A stretch of 11,616 bases of DNA, from the NCBI GenBank assembly GCA_937960725.1, contig CALGOY010000224.1, positions 1 through 11,616 of the forward strand, written 5' to 3'. The position numbers and the translations under genes are program-made. The notes under the pieces were generated by a model, which saw nothing but the letters and a program-made list of their open reading frames with translations, was not told the origin of the DNA and did no database searches. The stretch is from an uncultured Bacillota bacterium (GTDB taxonomy: Bacteria; Bacillota; Clostridia; Caldicoprobacterales; UBA3941). Positions 1 to 7,710 of this stretch are shown here, piece after piece (within the stretch, counting starts at the first letter, position 1; each line of letters opens with the position of its first letter).

Positions 1-1035
1 GATTAATTCTTTGTCCCCCAATATCCAGCCAATTCTTATTCCAGGGAACAACACCTTGGATAGACTCCCTATGTATATGACATTGTTTCCAGTTCCGCAA
101 AGGGCCACCAGTGGAGCCATGTGAGATCCGCTGTATTTCAGTTCTTCATTAAATCCGTCTTCTATGATTGGCACCCTGTATTCTTCCAGTAGTTTAAATA
201 CTCTTATCCGTTTTTCTGCAGACATCACTATTCCAGTGGGATTGTGATAGGAGGGGATTAAAAAAGCCATGTCTACATCGTTGCTGTCTAAACATTCTTT
301 CATTTGAGTTAGATTAACTCCATCTTCTTCCATGTCAACTCCTATGGGGTTTAGTCCGTGAAGCTTCATGATCTTGAGGGCGGTGTTGTGGGTGGGGTTT
401 TCACACAGTATCTTATCTCCTGGCTTTGTAAGAGCTGCCAGGATTATATCAAATCCCTCAGTAAAGCCGTTGGTTATAAGGATATCTCTCCCTGTAATGT
501 TTACCCCTTTATTTTCCATATATTGTAGAAGATAGTCAATAAGGGGTTTATAGCCTTGGGCATATCCATAATTTAATAATTTATTGCCTTCGATAGAGAA
601 GCGGTTTAGGAAAGCTCTTTTGAAGTCTTCTAAATTGAACAGGCTATCATCGGGGGCTATGCTTTTGAAAGATATCATGCCTTTTTTCCATTTAAGTTCA
701 CGCTTTACTATATCTAACTGGCTAGCTTGGCGGGCATAGGGGGTTAGGCGGGAAGACCAATCTACTTTCCAAGTCCCCACCGGCCGAATGTTTACATTTG
801 ATACGTAGGTGCCCTTGCCCTTGATAGAGTAAATAAAGCCTTCCTCTTCCAAAAACTCATAAGCCTGGACAACGGTATTTCTGCTTACGTTAATTAGCCT
901 GCTAAGCTCTCTAGAAGAAGGGAGTTTTTGACCTTCCGTCAAGAGGCCCTTGAGGATCATTTGTTTTATGTAGTCTTTAAGTTGAATATATAGAGGTAGG
1001 GGGTTATCCCGATCTAGAGCGATATCTGAAAACAT
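1..1035 (-). CDS. MocR-family transcriptional regulator (GntR wHTH + aminotransferase-like domain), 3' end cut by window edge
   Basis: Start ATG at 1035-1033 on the minus strand with an AGGAAG site just upstream; the frame stays open to base 1, giving 345 residues of a family usually about 450-490 long. Residues 13-79 form a GntR winged helix-turn-helix, with a recognition stretch around LPSSRELSRLINVSRNTV (38-55) and a wing with GKGTYVS. From about residue 115 the fold is that of a PLP-dependent class I aminotransferase: NPTG at 265-268, an acidic motif EDGFNEEL at 292-299, and SLSK-LFPG with the Schiff-base lysine at K327. MocR proteins are cytoplasmic regulators that sense PLP or amino-compound ligands through this domain. 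The position equivalent to the tyrosine of the usual EDDYD motif is Phe (F295). It is divergent from the xylan cluster. Nothing links it to xylan, and its target is unknown. Confidence 0.93.
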   Translation of the reverse strand, partial: MFSDIALDRDNPLPLYIQLKDYIKQMILKGLLTEGQKLPSSRELSRLINVSRNTVVQAYEFLEEEGFIYSIKGKGTYVSNVNIRPVGTWKVDWSSRLTPYARQASQLDIVKRELKWKKGMISFKSIAPDDSLFNLEDFKRAFLNRFSIEGNKLLNYGYAQGYKPLIDYLLQYMENKGVNITGRDILITNGFTEGFDIILAALTKPGDKILCENPTHNTALKIMKLHGLNPIGVDMEEDGVNLTQMKECLDSNDVDMAFLIPSYHNPTGIVMSAEKRIRVFKLLEEYRVPIIEDGFNEELKYSGSHMAPLVALCGTGNNVIYIGSLSKVLFPGIRIGWILGDKELI

Positions 1036-1051
1036 ATTAACACTTCCTATT

Positions 1052-1078
1052 TATATATATTATTACTCTATATATATT
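1052..1078. repeat. Direct repeat TATATATATT x2, 17-base period, upstream of the MocR gene
   Basis: Identical 10-base copies lie at 1052-1061 and 1069-1078, ending about 17 bases before the MocR start codon. Several MocR regulators are known to bind direct repeats in their own control region, so autoregulation is possible. The copies are pure A/T, so chance and a promoter role remain alternatives. Confidence 0.35.
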
Positions 1079-1156
1079 CTTACATAGAAGAAATAAGAAA
1101 TAAAGAGTTTCGTTATAAAACTGAATGTAATTCTGATGTCTTTAAAGCTTGATGGC

Positions 1157-1186
1157 TTGACGCTTATTTAATATTGACATTATAAT
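1157..1186 (+). promoter_or_regulatory. Candidate sigma-A promoter for the two-component genes
   Basis: TTGACG at 1157-1162 and TATAAT at 1181-1186 are separated by 18 bases. The -10 lies inside the palindrome TTATAATATATTATAA (1180-1195). Transcription would start near 1193 and run into the response regulator gene. This is motif matching only, in an AT-rich background. Confidence 0.45.
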
Positions 1187-1360
1187 ATATTATAACTGAA
1201 AAAATAATGATATGATTGATAACTGCCAAACAAATCTGCATATATAAAATTATCAATAAAATTTTATTATTCAAAACACATCTCGTCCTTTCGTGTAATT
1301 GTTTCACATTTTGCCGAATAGTGCCTGTAAAATTAACTGATCGCAAATGGCTGGGGTATC

Positions 1361-1367
1361 AGGAGGG
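1361..1367 (+). promoter_or_regulatory. Ribosome binding site fixing the response regulator start at GTG 1374
   Basis: AGGAGGG lies six bases before an in-frame GTG at 1374. The in-frame ATG at 1347 lies upstream of this site and has no recognisable Shine-Dalgarno sequence of its own. Starting at GTG also gives the usual short receiver N-terminus (MIGVLVVDDE). Confidence 0.85.
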
Positions 1368-1373
1368 ATAGTT

Positions 1374-2966
1374 GTGATCGGTGTTTTGGTAGTCGATGAT
1401 GAGGAGGTTGTACGCATAGGGCTTCGGGATTTAATCGATTGGAGAAGTTGCGGTTACGAAATTATTGGAGAAGCCGATAATGGAGAAGATGCTTTTCGCA
1501 TGATTGAGGAGCATCATCCAGAATTGGTCATCACGGACGTCCGAATGCCGGTCCTGGATGGATTAGAATTGATCCGCCGCGTAAGCGAGGTGGAACACCT
1601 GCCGACTAAGTTCGTCGTTGTCAGCGGATATAACGAGTTTGAATATGCCCAGCAGGCAATACGTTATGGTGTGTCGGATTTTATTCTAAAGCCGGTGGAT
1701 CAAGATGAGCTGCAGTCTATTTTATTGCGCTTAAGACCGCAGATTTGCAAAGAGCGGATTAGTTTAAAGAGTGCTATTTTGGAATCTTTGATCAAAGGAG
1801 AGGCAACCCCAGAAAATATTGACGAATGGAAACAGGCACTTAAGATCGAAAAAACTGAGAAGTTGTTTTATGTATTTATTGAGATCAATGAGGATCATCT
1901 TTCGAAGAGAAATGTCAGCCTCTTTTCTAGCGAAGAGATGCAAGATTTGCTCAGCAATTCAATTGCTACAGCGCTTGGAATCGGGAAACCTGTTCTGCTA
2001 CATGAACATCATGGTCTTTATGGCATGATCGTAACTGATAGGATGCTTTACCCATTTCTCGGAAGAGTAGAACATTTTGCTAAGGCTTTACAGGAACGGT
2101 TATCTAAAACAATAGGTAAAACTATCATTACATATGTAGGTGCACCAGTTCAAGATCTAAATCAGCTTTCTAGTGCATATATTACAGCAAAAGAAGCATT
2201 GCAGTATAAATTTACGGCACTTGAAGGGCCAATCATATATGAAAAAGTATCTAACCGGCCTCTGCAGTATATTGAATTGGATCCAGATTTACGCAGACAG
2301 TTGATGGAAAGTGTAGAAAAAAATGATGAAACCCAGATTGGCAGAATTATAAATCGAATTTTCAGGCTTTTCCAAGGAAAACGTTTTGCTCCCGAGGCCG
2401 TGAAGACATCGATCAACCAGTGTGTTTTTAGTGTAATCAAGTTGATTCGAGAATTAAATGGTAAGGAGGAACAATTGGCCTATTTTCAACCGATGACCAA
2501 CTGGAATCATATAAATATTACATTGAGACAGCTTCAGGATCTCTTCTTTAAGTTTATGAGTGAAGCAGCTGGCTATATTGCTACTATTCGCAAGGATAAA
2601 GCCAAGGGCTTCATTCATGAAGTTAAGAAGTATGTCGATTCGCACTTTTGCGAAGATATTACCTTAAAGAGCCTAGCTGCTATGTTTTACGTGAATCCCG
2701 TGTATTTGGGCCAGCTTTTTAAGAAGACATACGGCAAATATTTAAATGAATACTTATTGCAGCTTCGTATAAACGAAGCCAAACGATTGCTGCGCCAAAC
2801 TGATTTATGCGTTTATGAGATCGCTGAACGGGTTGGTTTTAAAAATTCCGATTATTTTGTGACCCGTTTCAAGAAGGTGGAGCAGATGACCCCTACGGAA
2901 TATCGCGCTCAGTGGTTTAAAGAGGCTGGAGGGAGTGAAACACATGAAATTGAGCCTCAAGCTTGA
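1374..2966 (+). CDS. AraC-type response regulator (YesN-like)
   Basis: A 530-residue cytoplasmic response regulator, start GTG 1374. The receiver domain (about 1-120) has all expected residues: acidic pair D8/D9, phospho-acceptor D55 in ITDVRMP, S84 in VVSGY, and K106 followed by Pro. A long middle region (about 125-410) has no recognised catalytic motif and resembles the linker of YesN-type regulators. The C-terminus (about 415-514) is an AraC double helix-turn-helix, with ITLKSLAAMFYVNPVYLGQLFKK-like first helix pair (429-451) and a second at about 480-501 ending in the typical F..RFKK......P.EYR pattern. Its end overlaps the sensor kinase gene by 23 bases, indicating translational coupling and a cognate pair. 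In related clusters such regulators activate the adjacent oligosaccharide importer when phosphorylated; the candidate promoter at 4808-4836 is the likely target by inference. Confidence 0.94.
   Translation: MIGVLVVDDEEVVRIGLRDLIDWRSCGYEIIGEADNGEDAFRMIEEHHPELVITDVRMPVLDGLELIRRVSEVEHLPTKFVVVSGYNEFEYAQQAIRYGVSDFILKPVDQDELQSILLRLRPQICKERISLKSAILESLIKGEATPENIDEWKQALKIEKTEKLFYVFIEINEDHLSKRNVSLFSSEEMQDLLSNSIATALGIGKPVLLHEHHGLYGMIVTDRMLYPFLGRVEHFAKALQERLSKTIGKTIITYVGAPVQDLNQLSSAYITAKEALQYKFTALEGPIIYEKVSNRPLQYIELDPDLRRQLMESVEKNDETQIGRIINRIFRLFQGKRFAPEAVKTSINQCVFSVIKLIRELNGKEEQLAYFQPMTNWNHINITLRQLQDLFFKFMSEAAGYIATIRKDKAKGFIHEVKKYVDSHFCEDITLKSLAAMFYVNPVYLGQLFKKTYGKYLNEYLLQLRINEAKRLLRQTDLCVYEIAERVGFKNSDYFVTRFKKVEQMTPTEYRAQWFKEAGGSETHEIEPQA
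2928..2933 (+). promoter_or_regulatory. Ribosome binding site favouring kinase start at ATG 2944
   Basis: GGAGGG lies 10 bases before ATG 2944. A GTG at 2935 is in the same frame but only one base from the site, which is too close. ATG 2944 is therefore preferred, shortening the protein by three residues. Confidence 0.7.
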
Positions 2967-4767
2967 TAATATCCGCCTACGCTACAAGATGATGATCATC
3001 TATATTTTTTGCGTGTTGTTACCGATTGTCTTAACTAATATCGTGTTTTATCAGGTGACAGTGAACAATGTAAAAAGTCAGCATATGCAAGATCTTATGC
3101 GGGCTCTTGAACAAGTAAAGGACGAATTCAGGAGGGAGATTGACGACGCTGTGAGGGTTTCATCGGTATTTAACACGGATTATATTCTGAACGAAATCTT
3201 GGAAAGGGAATATAAAAGTCCGATTGACTATATTGCCGCCTATGATTCATATTTGCGAAAGATCTTAAATAACTATATTCCCTCTTATACTTTTGTGCAA
3301 AGTATTAAGATCTATATGGATAACCCCACAATATTATACGCAGGAGGAATTGGCTATTTATCGGATAAGGTCCGCAATTCTAATTGGTATAAGGAGCTAG
3401 AAGAGGCAGAAACAAAAGGAATTTCTGTGGTTGTGACCAGAACTGAGAAGGAGGACAATTTCAGAGCCGAAGATAATGTCCTGGATACTTTTTCCGTTGT
3501 GCGCCGGATGAATTATTTTAACTTTTTTGGCGATAGTAAATGGGAAAAAATAGTGAAAATTGAATTGCGCACCCAGGCAATAGAGCAGATATTTTCCAAT
3601 CGCAACCTGGATGGGCATATTTATTTGCTCAATGAGAAGGATCAAATTGAATATACAACAGATCCGAATATCAACTGGCAGACGGATACCGTTTTTTTTT
3701 ATGAGCTCAGCTTTCCGAAAGATTCTATAGAACTGGTCAGCACTTATTCTGGAAGTAAGTATTTGAGCGACTGGAAGTTAGTTAGCGTTATTTCGGAGGA
3801 GGTGGTTTTCAGCGAAATCCATAAACCCCGGCAATTGATAATCTGGATGGTTCTAATAAACCTACTTTATTCTACGGCGGTTATTTTCTGGGTTACCCGC
3901 TCGATGAATGTGCGGCTTGTAAAGATTCTGCGGCACATGGAAAAAGTAAAGAAACAGGAATTTGTACCTATCGAAATGCCGAGAACATACGATGAGATTG
4001 GAGAGCTGCAGAATGAATTTAACCGCATGATTATGAAGATCAAGAGTTTAATTTATGATGTATATATCGCTGATATTCGCCAGAAAAATTTGGAGATTGA
4101 ACACTTCAAAGCTCAGCTTAACGCCCTGCAAAGCCAGATCAATCTGCATTTCTTATTTAATTCACTGGAAACGATACGAGTACGTAGCTTAATTAAGAAG
4201 GAAACTGAAACAGCGAGGATCATCCACAACTTGGCTAAGTTGCTGCGGTCTTCTTTGACCTGGAATAAGGGCTTGATTACAGTGAAGAAAGAGCTAGAGT
4301 TTATTAACTGCTTTCTGGAAATTCAGAAGTACCGCTTTGGGGATCGGCTTAACTATAATATAGATGTGGATCCTAAGGCGCTGGATGTAGTTATTCCTAA
4401 AATGGTCTTTCTTCCTTTTGTTGAAAATGCCAGCATTCACGGGGTCGAACCGATGAAGGATGGCGGTGAGATTTACATCTCCATCGGATTAGAAGGCAAT
4501 TATCTGCAATTTTCAGTCCGGGATAATGGAGTTGGGATGGAAGCTGAGCGGCTTGAACAGATCTATGGGTACCTACAGCGAAACGAGGAAATAGGCGAAC
4601 GGGTAGGCGTAAAGAACGTGATTTACCGCCTTAAAATGTTGTATGGAGATCAATTCCAGTTGTTTATCGATAGTGCACCGGGAAAAGGGACTCTTGTTAG
4701 GATTACTGTTCCAATTAAGGACGATATTGTGGATTTTGATATTCCGGTTCAAGATAGTAAGGGTTAA
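2944..4767 (+). CDS. Membrane sensor histidine kinase (YesM-like, His_kinase/HATPase_c type)
   Basis: A 607-residue inner-membrane kinase. One membrane helix lies near residues 15-38 and a second near 297-318, enclosing an extracellular sensor region of about 255 residues. A HAMP-like segment follows (about 315-370, including YDEIGELQNEFNRM). The phospho-acceptor H402 lies in QSQINLHFLFNSLETI; most relatives have Pro where this protein has Leu401. The ATPase domain shows the N-box FVENASIHG (N495), the G1 box DNGVGM (527-532), GVKNVIYRLKMLYG, and GKGT near the end. It overlaps the response regulator gene by 23 bases and is expected to phosphorylate D55 of that protein. The ligand is not visible from sequence; location suggests a xylan-derived oligosaccharide or a signal passed through the binding protein. 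No terminator follows, so read-through into the importer genes is possible. Confidence 0.93.
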   Translation: MKLSLKLDNIRLRYKMMIIYIFCVLLPIVLTNIVFYQVTVNNVKSQHMQDLMRALEQVKDEFRREIDDAVRVSSVFNTDYILNEILEREYKSPIDYIAAYDSYLRKILNNYIPSYTFVQSIKIYMDNPTILYAGGIGYLSDKVRNSNWYKELEEAETKGISVVVTRTEKEDNFRAEDNVLDTFSVVRRMNYFNFFGDSKWEKIVKIELRTQAIEQIFSNRNLDGHIYLLNEKDQIEYTTDPNINWQTDTVFFYELSFPKDSIELVSTYSGSKYLSDWKLVSVISEEVVFSEIHKPRQLIIWMVLINLLYSTAVIFWVTRSMNVRLVKILRHMEKVKKQEFVPIEMPRTYDEIGELQNEFNRMIMKIKSLIYDVYIADIRQKNLEIEHFKAQLNALQSQINLHFLFNSLETIRVRSLIKKETETARIIHNLAKLLRSSLTWNKGLITVKKELEFINCFLEIQKYRFGDRLNYNIDVDPKALDVVIPKMVFLPFVENASIHGVEPMKDGGEIYISIGLEGNYLQFSVRDNGVGMEAERLEQIYGYLQRNEEIGERVGVKNVIYRLKMLYGDQFQLFIDSAPGKGTLVRITVPIKDDIVDFDIPVQDSKG

Positions 4768-4807
4768 AATAATAAAATTTTTAAAGTATAAGCTAAAGTT
4801 TGTGTGG

Positions 4808-4836
4808 TTGTTAGGACATGGGGCCTAAGCTATACT
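4808..4836 (+). promoter_or_regulatory. Candidate promoter for the importer operon
   Basis: TTGTTA at 4808-4813 and TATACT at 4831-4836 are 17 bases apart, giving a start near 4843 and a leader of about 40 bases. An imperfect inverted repeat (GTATAaGCT at 4786-4794 with AGCTATAC at 4828-4835) overlaps the -10. The weak -35 would fit dependence on the upstream AraC-type response regulator. Motif evidence only. Confidence 0.45.
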
Positions 4837-4881
4837 GATATTAACAACATTATTTATTTAATGAGGGGGTAATGTACAGCT

Positions 4882-6633
4882 ATGGTAAAAAGACGGTGGT
4901 TGATATCCTTAGTATGTCTATTTATGGTGTTAGCCTTCGTCCTAACAGCCTGTTCGAGTGGAAAGAACGAAGGTGCATCTACTACGGATAAAACTACTGC
5001 GGAAGAAACTACTACAGAAGAAACTACTACAGGAGAAAGCAGCGAAGAGTCAGAAGAGGCAGAAGAGCAGCCGAAAGAAAAGGTAACTTTTACAATGTTT
5101 GTAGCAGTGCAAGGTGAGAAGGACGTTAATACCAATGAAACTAAAATCGGTAAGATTCTTGAAGAACAGACCGGAGTGAATTTTCAGATTGAACACCTGG
5201 TGGGAGATTTGCAAACTAAGATCGGAACCATGATAGCATCAGGTGAATATCCAGATGTTCTTGTGCCCGATGACGGGATCGAGAGCGTAGTGGAAGCTGG
5301 CGGATTTATCGACCTGACCCCCTACATCGAGAATGACAAGTATCCAAATATCCAGAAAGTATACGGGCCCTACAAAGAACTTATGAAGTGGGATGACGGT
5401 AAGATTCACATTTTCCCATTCTCAACGCAGGTAGGGGAATATATTCCGGATCCGAATATAAACCAGGGTGCGTTCTGGATCCAACGGCGTGTGCTTGAGT
5501 GGGCAGATTATCCAAAGATTAAGACGGTTGACCAGTATTTCCAACTCATCGAAGATTTTATTAATGCTCATCCAGATGAAGACTTGATTGGATTTACGAT
5601 GCTGACGGATGATTGGAGATTTTTCGCCACTACCAATATTCCCAACCATCTAGCTGGCTATCCTAATGATGGTGAAGTTATGGTTGATATGGAAACCTAT
5701 GAAGCTCGGATCTATGCCGGCAGCGAATGGGATAAGAGATGGTGGAAGACGCTCAATGAACTCAATGCCAAGGGTTTGTTTGACAAAGCTTCCTTTACAG
5801 ACAACTATGATCAATACATCGCAAAGTTGACCTCTCATAAGGTTTTAGGAATGTTTGACTATGGCTGGCAGATAGGAAATGCACAGAATGCTTTGACAGA
5901 TGCTGCTAAGGCAGATCCATCACAGGATGGCTATCGATATTTTCCATTGCCGGTTGTTTTCGATGAAGATATTAAGGATCAGTATCTGGATCCTTTTGGG
6001 TTCGTCAAAAATCGGGGCTTTGGCATTACCGTTAAGTGCAAAGATCCGGAAAGAGTCATTGAGTTTATAGATCATCTGCTTAAGGAAGAAACTCAAATCC
6101 TCGTTAAATGGGGTATCGAGGGAGAAACCTATCTCCGGGACGAAAACGGCCGAATGTACCGCACACAGGAAATGATTGATAAGATGGATCAGAAATTCCT
6201 TGAAGAGTATGGGTTTACCGTATTTGATTGGGATTGGCCCCACTATGGTACGAATTCTACATTGTCGGATGGCAACGCTGCATCTCCAGGCTTACAGCCA
6301 GAAGTGTTTGAACTTTCTTTGACCGAAGCGGATAAGAAGATCCTATCAGCTTATGGAGTAAAAACTTATGCAGAGCTTTTCTCACCCCCAGATGATCGTC
6401 CCTGGTATCCAGCATGGGGTGCTCCGAGGGGTCAAGAACAGCAGCTGTTTGAGCAACAAAAGTCTGATATTCAGCGGCAGTATATACCGAAGATGGTGTT
6501 GGCAAAACCTGAAGAGTTTGAAAAGGTATGGGAGGAATATGTAGCGGAACTTAATAAGCTAGATATTGAAGGATATGAACAATGGTTTACAGAAACGATC
6601 AAGGAAATTGTTGAGAAAGCTCCGAAAAACTAA
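4882..6633 (+). CDS. Extracellular solute-binding lipoprotein of an oligosaccharide ABC importer (LplA/LipO-like)
   Basis: A 583-residue binding protein anchored to the outer face of the membrane. The N-terminus is a classic lipoprotein signal: MVKRRW, a hydrophobic core, then lipobox LTAC with lipidated Cys24. Residues 25-64 form a Thr/Glu/Ser-rich acidic tether, partly built from a 15-base tandem repeat. The mature domain resembles family 1 solute-binding proteins, with the early pattern GKILEEQTGVNF..EHLVGD..TKIGTMIASGEYPDVL and many aromatic residues suited to sugar stacking (several Trp/Tyr in the C-terminal half). GAGGGGG at 4863-4869 precedes the ATG by 12 bases, a slightly long spacing. 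Two permease genes follow on the same strand after a 93-base gap containing a strong hairpin. The downstream xylanase and glucuronidase point to xylo-oligosaccharides or aldouronates as ligand; this is inference from context. Confidence 0.93.
   Translation: MVKRRWLISLVCLFMVLAFVLTACSSGKNEGASTTDKTTAEETTTEETTTGESSEESEEAEEQPKEKVTFTMFVAVQGEKDVNTNETKIGKILEEQTGVNFQIEHLVGDLQTKIGTMIASGEYPDVLVPDDGIESVVEAGGFIDLTPYIENDKYPNIQKVYGPYKELMKWDDGKIHIFPFSTQVGEYIPDPNINQGAFWIQRRVLEWADYPKIKTVDQYFQLIEDFINAHPDEDLIGFTMLTDDWRFFATTNIPNHLAGYPNDGEVMVDMETYEARIYAGSEWDKRWWKTLNELNAKGLFDKASFTDNYDQYIAKLTSHKVLGMFDYGWQIGNAQNALTDAAKADPSQDGYRYFPLPVVFDEDIKDQYLDPFGFVKNRGFGITVKCKDPERVIEFIDHLLKEETQILVKWGIEGETYLRDENGRMYRTQEMIDKMDQKFLEEYGFTVFDWDWPHYGTNSTLSDGNAASPGLQPEVFELSLTEADKKILSAYGVKTYAELFSPPDDRPWYPAWGAPRGQEQQLFEQQKSDIQRQYIPKMVLAKPEEFEKVWEEYVAELNKLDIEGYEQWFTETIKEIVEKAPKN
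5002..5031 (+). repeat. 15-base tandem repeat (two exact copies) in the lipoprotein tether
   Basis: GAAGAAACTACTACA occurs at 5002-5016 and again at 5017-5031, encoding EETTT twice (residues 41-50). A degraded partial copy precedes it near 4990. The repeat stays in frame, so copy-number change would lengthen or shorten the tether by five residues without breaking the protein. Confidence 0.85.
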
Positions 6634-6646
6634 GCTTTTTAGCTTA
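6631..6646 (+). other. Small hairpin overlapping the binding-protein stop codon
   Basis: TAAGCT and AGCTTA form a six-base stem around a TTTT loop, beginning at the stop codon. It has low GC content and no T-run after it, so it is unlikely to terminate alone. It may add to the larger hairpin just downstream. Confidence 0.35.
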
Positions 6647-6657
6647 TCCAGAGAGGC

Positions 6658-6701
6658 GAAAGACCGGCTAATTTTCAAAGCTTTGCTAAAGCCGGTCTTT
6701 C
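6658..6701 (+). other. Strong intercistronic hairpin between binding-protein and permease genes
   Basis: GAAAGACCGGCT (6658-6669) pairs perfectly with AGCCGGTCTTTC (6690-6701), a 12-base stem around a 20-base loop. The loop itself contains the palindrome CAAAGCTTTG (6676-6685). No run of T follows, so it is not a standard full terminator. In ABC importer operons such a structure commonly protects the upstream mRNA or partly stops transcription, giving more binding protein than permease; that role is inferred here. Confidence 0.75.
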
Positions 6702-6726
6702 TACTCAAATCTAAAGGGGGATCAGG

Positions 6727-7695
6727 ATGGATAACAAGCTTATGATTACAAAACAGTACGTAGTTGTAAAACAAAAACCAAGAGGCTTAAAGCATTTTTT
6801 TAATCTTTTAATTCAGCAGCGGGCACTGGTGTTGATGTCGGTTCCCTTTGTTATTTGGCTGTTTATTTTTAAATACCTTCCTATTTGGGGATGGACAATT
6901 GCGTTTCAAGATTATAAGCCGGCCCTGGGTTTTTGGGAGCAAGAGTGGGTCGGATTTGAACATTTCAAATTTCTATTTAGTAACGAACGCTTTCTCTTGG
7001 TATTGCGTAATACAATTGTTATGAGCCTAATTAATTTAGTGCTTGGCTTTACCACGGCGATCACCCTTGCTTTACTGCTTAACGAATTACGCAATTTAAC
7101 CTTCAAACGGGTGGTGCAGACGATCAGCTATATGCCGCACTTTCTTTCCTGGGTAGTAGCGGCAGGTATCATTCAGACTATTCTTGCAACGGACGGTATC
7201 ATCAATGAACTGCTGATGCACCTGGGCTTGATTGAAGAAGAAATTTTGTTTCTGGGCAAAGGCGAATGGTTTTGGGCTATCTATGGCGCAAGTATTGTCT
7301 GGAAAGACGTTGGTTGGAACTCGATTGTGTATTTAGCAGCAATTGCAATGATTGATCCTGGCCTATATGAAGCTGCTGAAATCGACGGTGCAGGCCGTTT
7401 TAGAAAGATGTGGCATATTACGCTGCCTGGGATTAGGCCGGTTGTCGTAGTATTGCTTATCATGAACATTGGGTATTTGTTAGAATCTGGTTTTGAACCT
7501 CAGTACCTGCTGGGCAATGGTATGAATATGAACTATTCTGAGAACCTTGATATATTTGTATTAAATTATGGTATGAAGCAATACAATTACTCGCTTTCAG
7601 TAGCAGCTAGCATTTTCAAGACGGTGGTTAGCTTCATCCTGCTGTTTGCTGCCAACAACATAGCTAAGCGCCTAGGAGAAGTTAGATTGTATTGA
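6727..7695 (+). CDS. lplB: ABC importer permease, LplB-like
   Basis: A 322-residue integral membrane permease of the carbohydrate (CUT1) class. Six hydrophobic segments are visible at about 33-52, 96-117, 133-152, 183-209, 236-254 and 290-311, preceded by a basic cytoplasmic N-terminus. The cytoplasmic EAA loop that docks the ATPase is intact: EAAEIDGAGRFRKMWHITLP starting at E215, with the conserved Gly at 221. AAAGGGGG six bases before the ATG supports this start. It would pair with the next gene's product to form the channel, fed by the upstream lipoprotein. The symbol follows the Bacillus lplB family resemblance (KYLPIWGW.IAFQDYKP near the N-terminus) and does not fix the substrate. Confidence 0.93.
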   Translation: MDNKLMITKQYVVVKQKPRGLKHFFNLLIQQRALVLMSVPFVIWLFIFKYLPIWGWTIAFQDYKPALGFWEQEWVGFEHFKFLFSNERFLLVLRNTIVMSLINLVLGFTTAITLALLLNELRNLTFKRVVQTISYMPHFLSWVVAAGIIQTILATDGIINELLMHLGLIEEEILFLGKGEWFWAIYGASIVWKDVGWNSIVYLAAIAMIDPGLYEAAEIDGAGRFRKMWHITLPGIRPVVVVLLIMNIGYLLESGFEPQYLLGNGMNMNYSENLDIFVLNYGMKQYNYSLSVAASIFKTVVSFILLFAANNIAKRLGEVRLY

Positions 7696-7710
7696 GGAGG
7701 GATATGCAGT

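Larger units (their letters stand above)
1036..1373. other. AT-rich divergent intergenic region
   Basis: This stretch separates the MocR gene (minus) from the response regulator gene (plus). It is very AT-rich and holds a 10-base direct repeat next to the MocR start, a plausible plus-strand promoter, and two perfect AT-only palindromes (16 bases at 1180-1195, 14 bases at 1255-1268). I see no convincing gene, RNA or terminator. The distance from the best promoter to the GTG start leaves a leader of about 180 bases in which I recognise no riboswitch. Confidence 0.6.

Noticed and set aside
1180..1268. Perfect AT-only palindromes at 1180-1195 and 1255-1268 as operators
   Set aside because: Such palindromes arise readily by chance in sequence this AT-rich; one simply contains the likely -10. 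Not called as binding sites.
1164..1346. 60-codon minus-strand open frame in the intergenic region
   Set aside because: Extremely AT-rich, hydrophobic composition without a recognisable family or good ribosome binding site; it overlaps the probable promoter and leader of the response regulator gene.
4643..4828. 61-codon plus-strand open frame across the end of the kinase gene
   Set aside because: Overlaps the conserved end of the ATPase domain in another frame and shows no ribosome binding site or recognisable domain.
4768..4881. Catabolite-repression (cre) site ahead of the importer operon
   Set aside because: Expected for a sugar operon, but no sequence resembling the TGNAANCGNWNNCA-type consensus is visible here, nor in the other intergenic gaps by eye.
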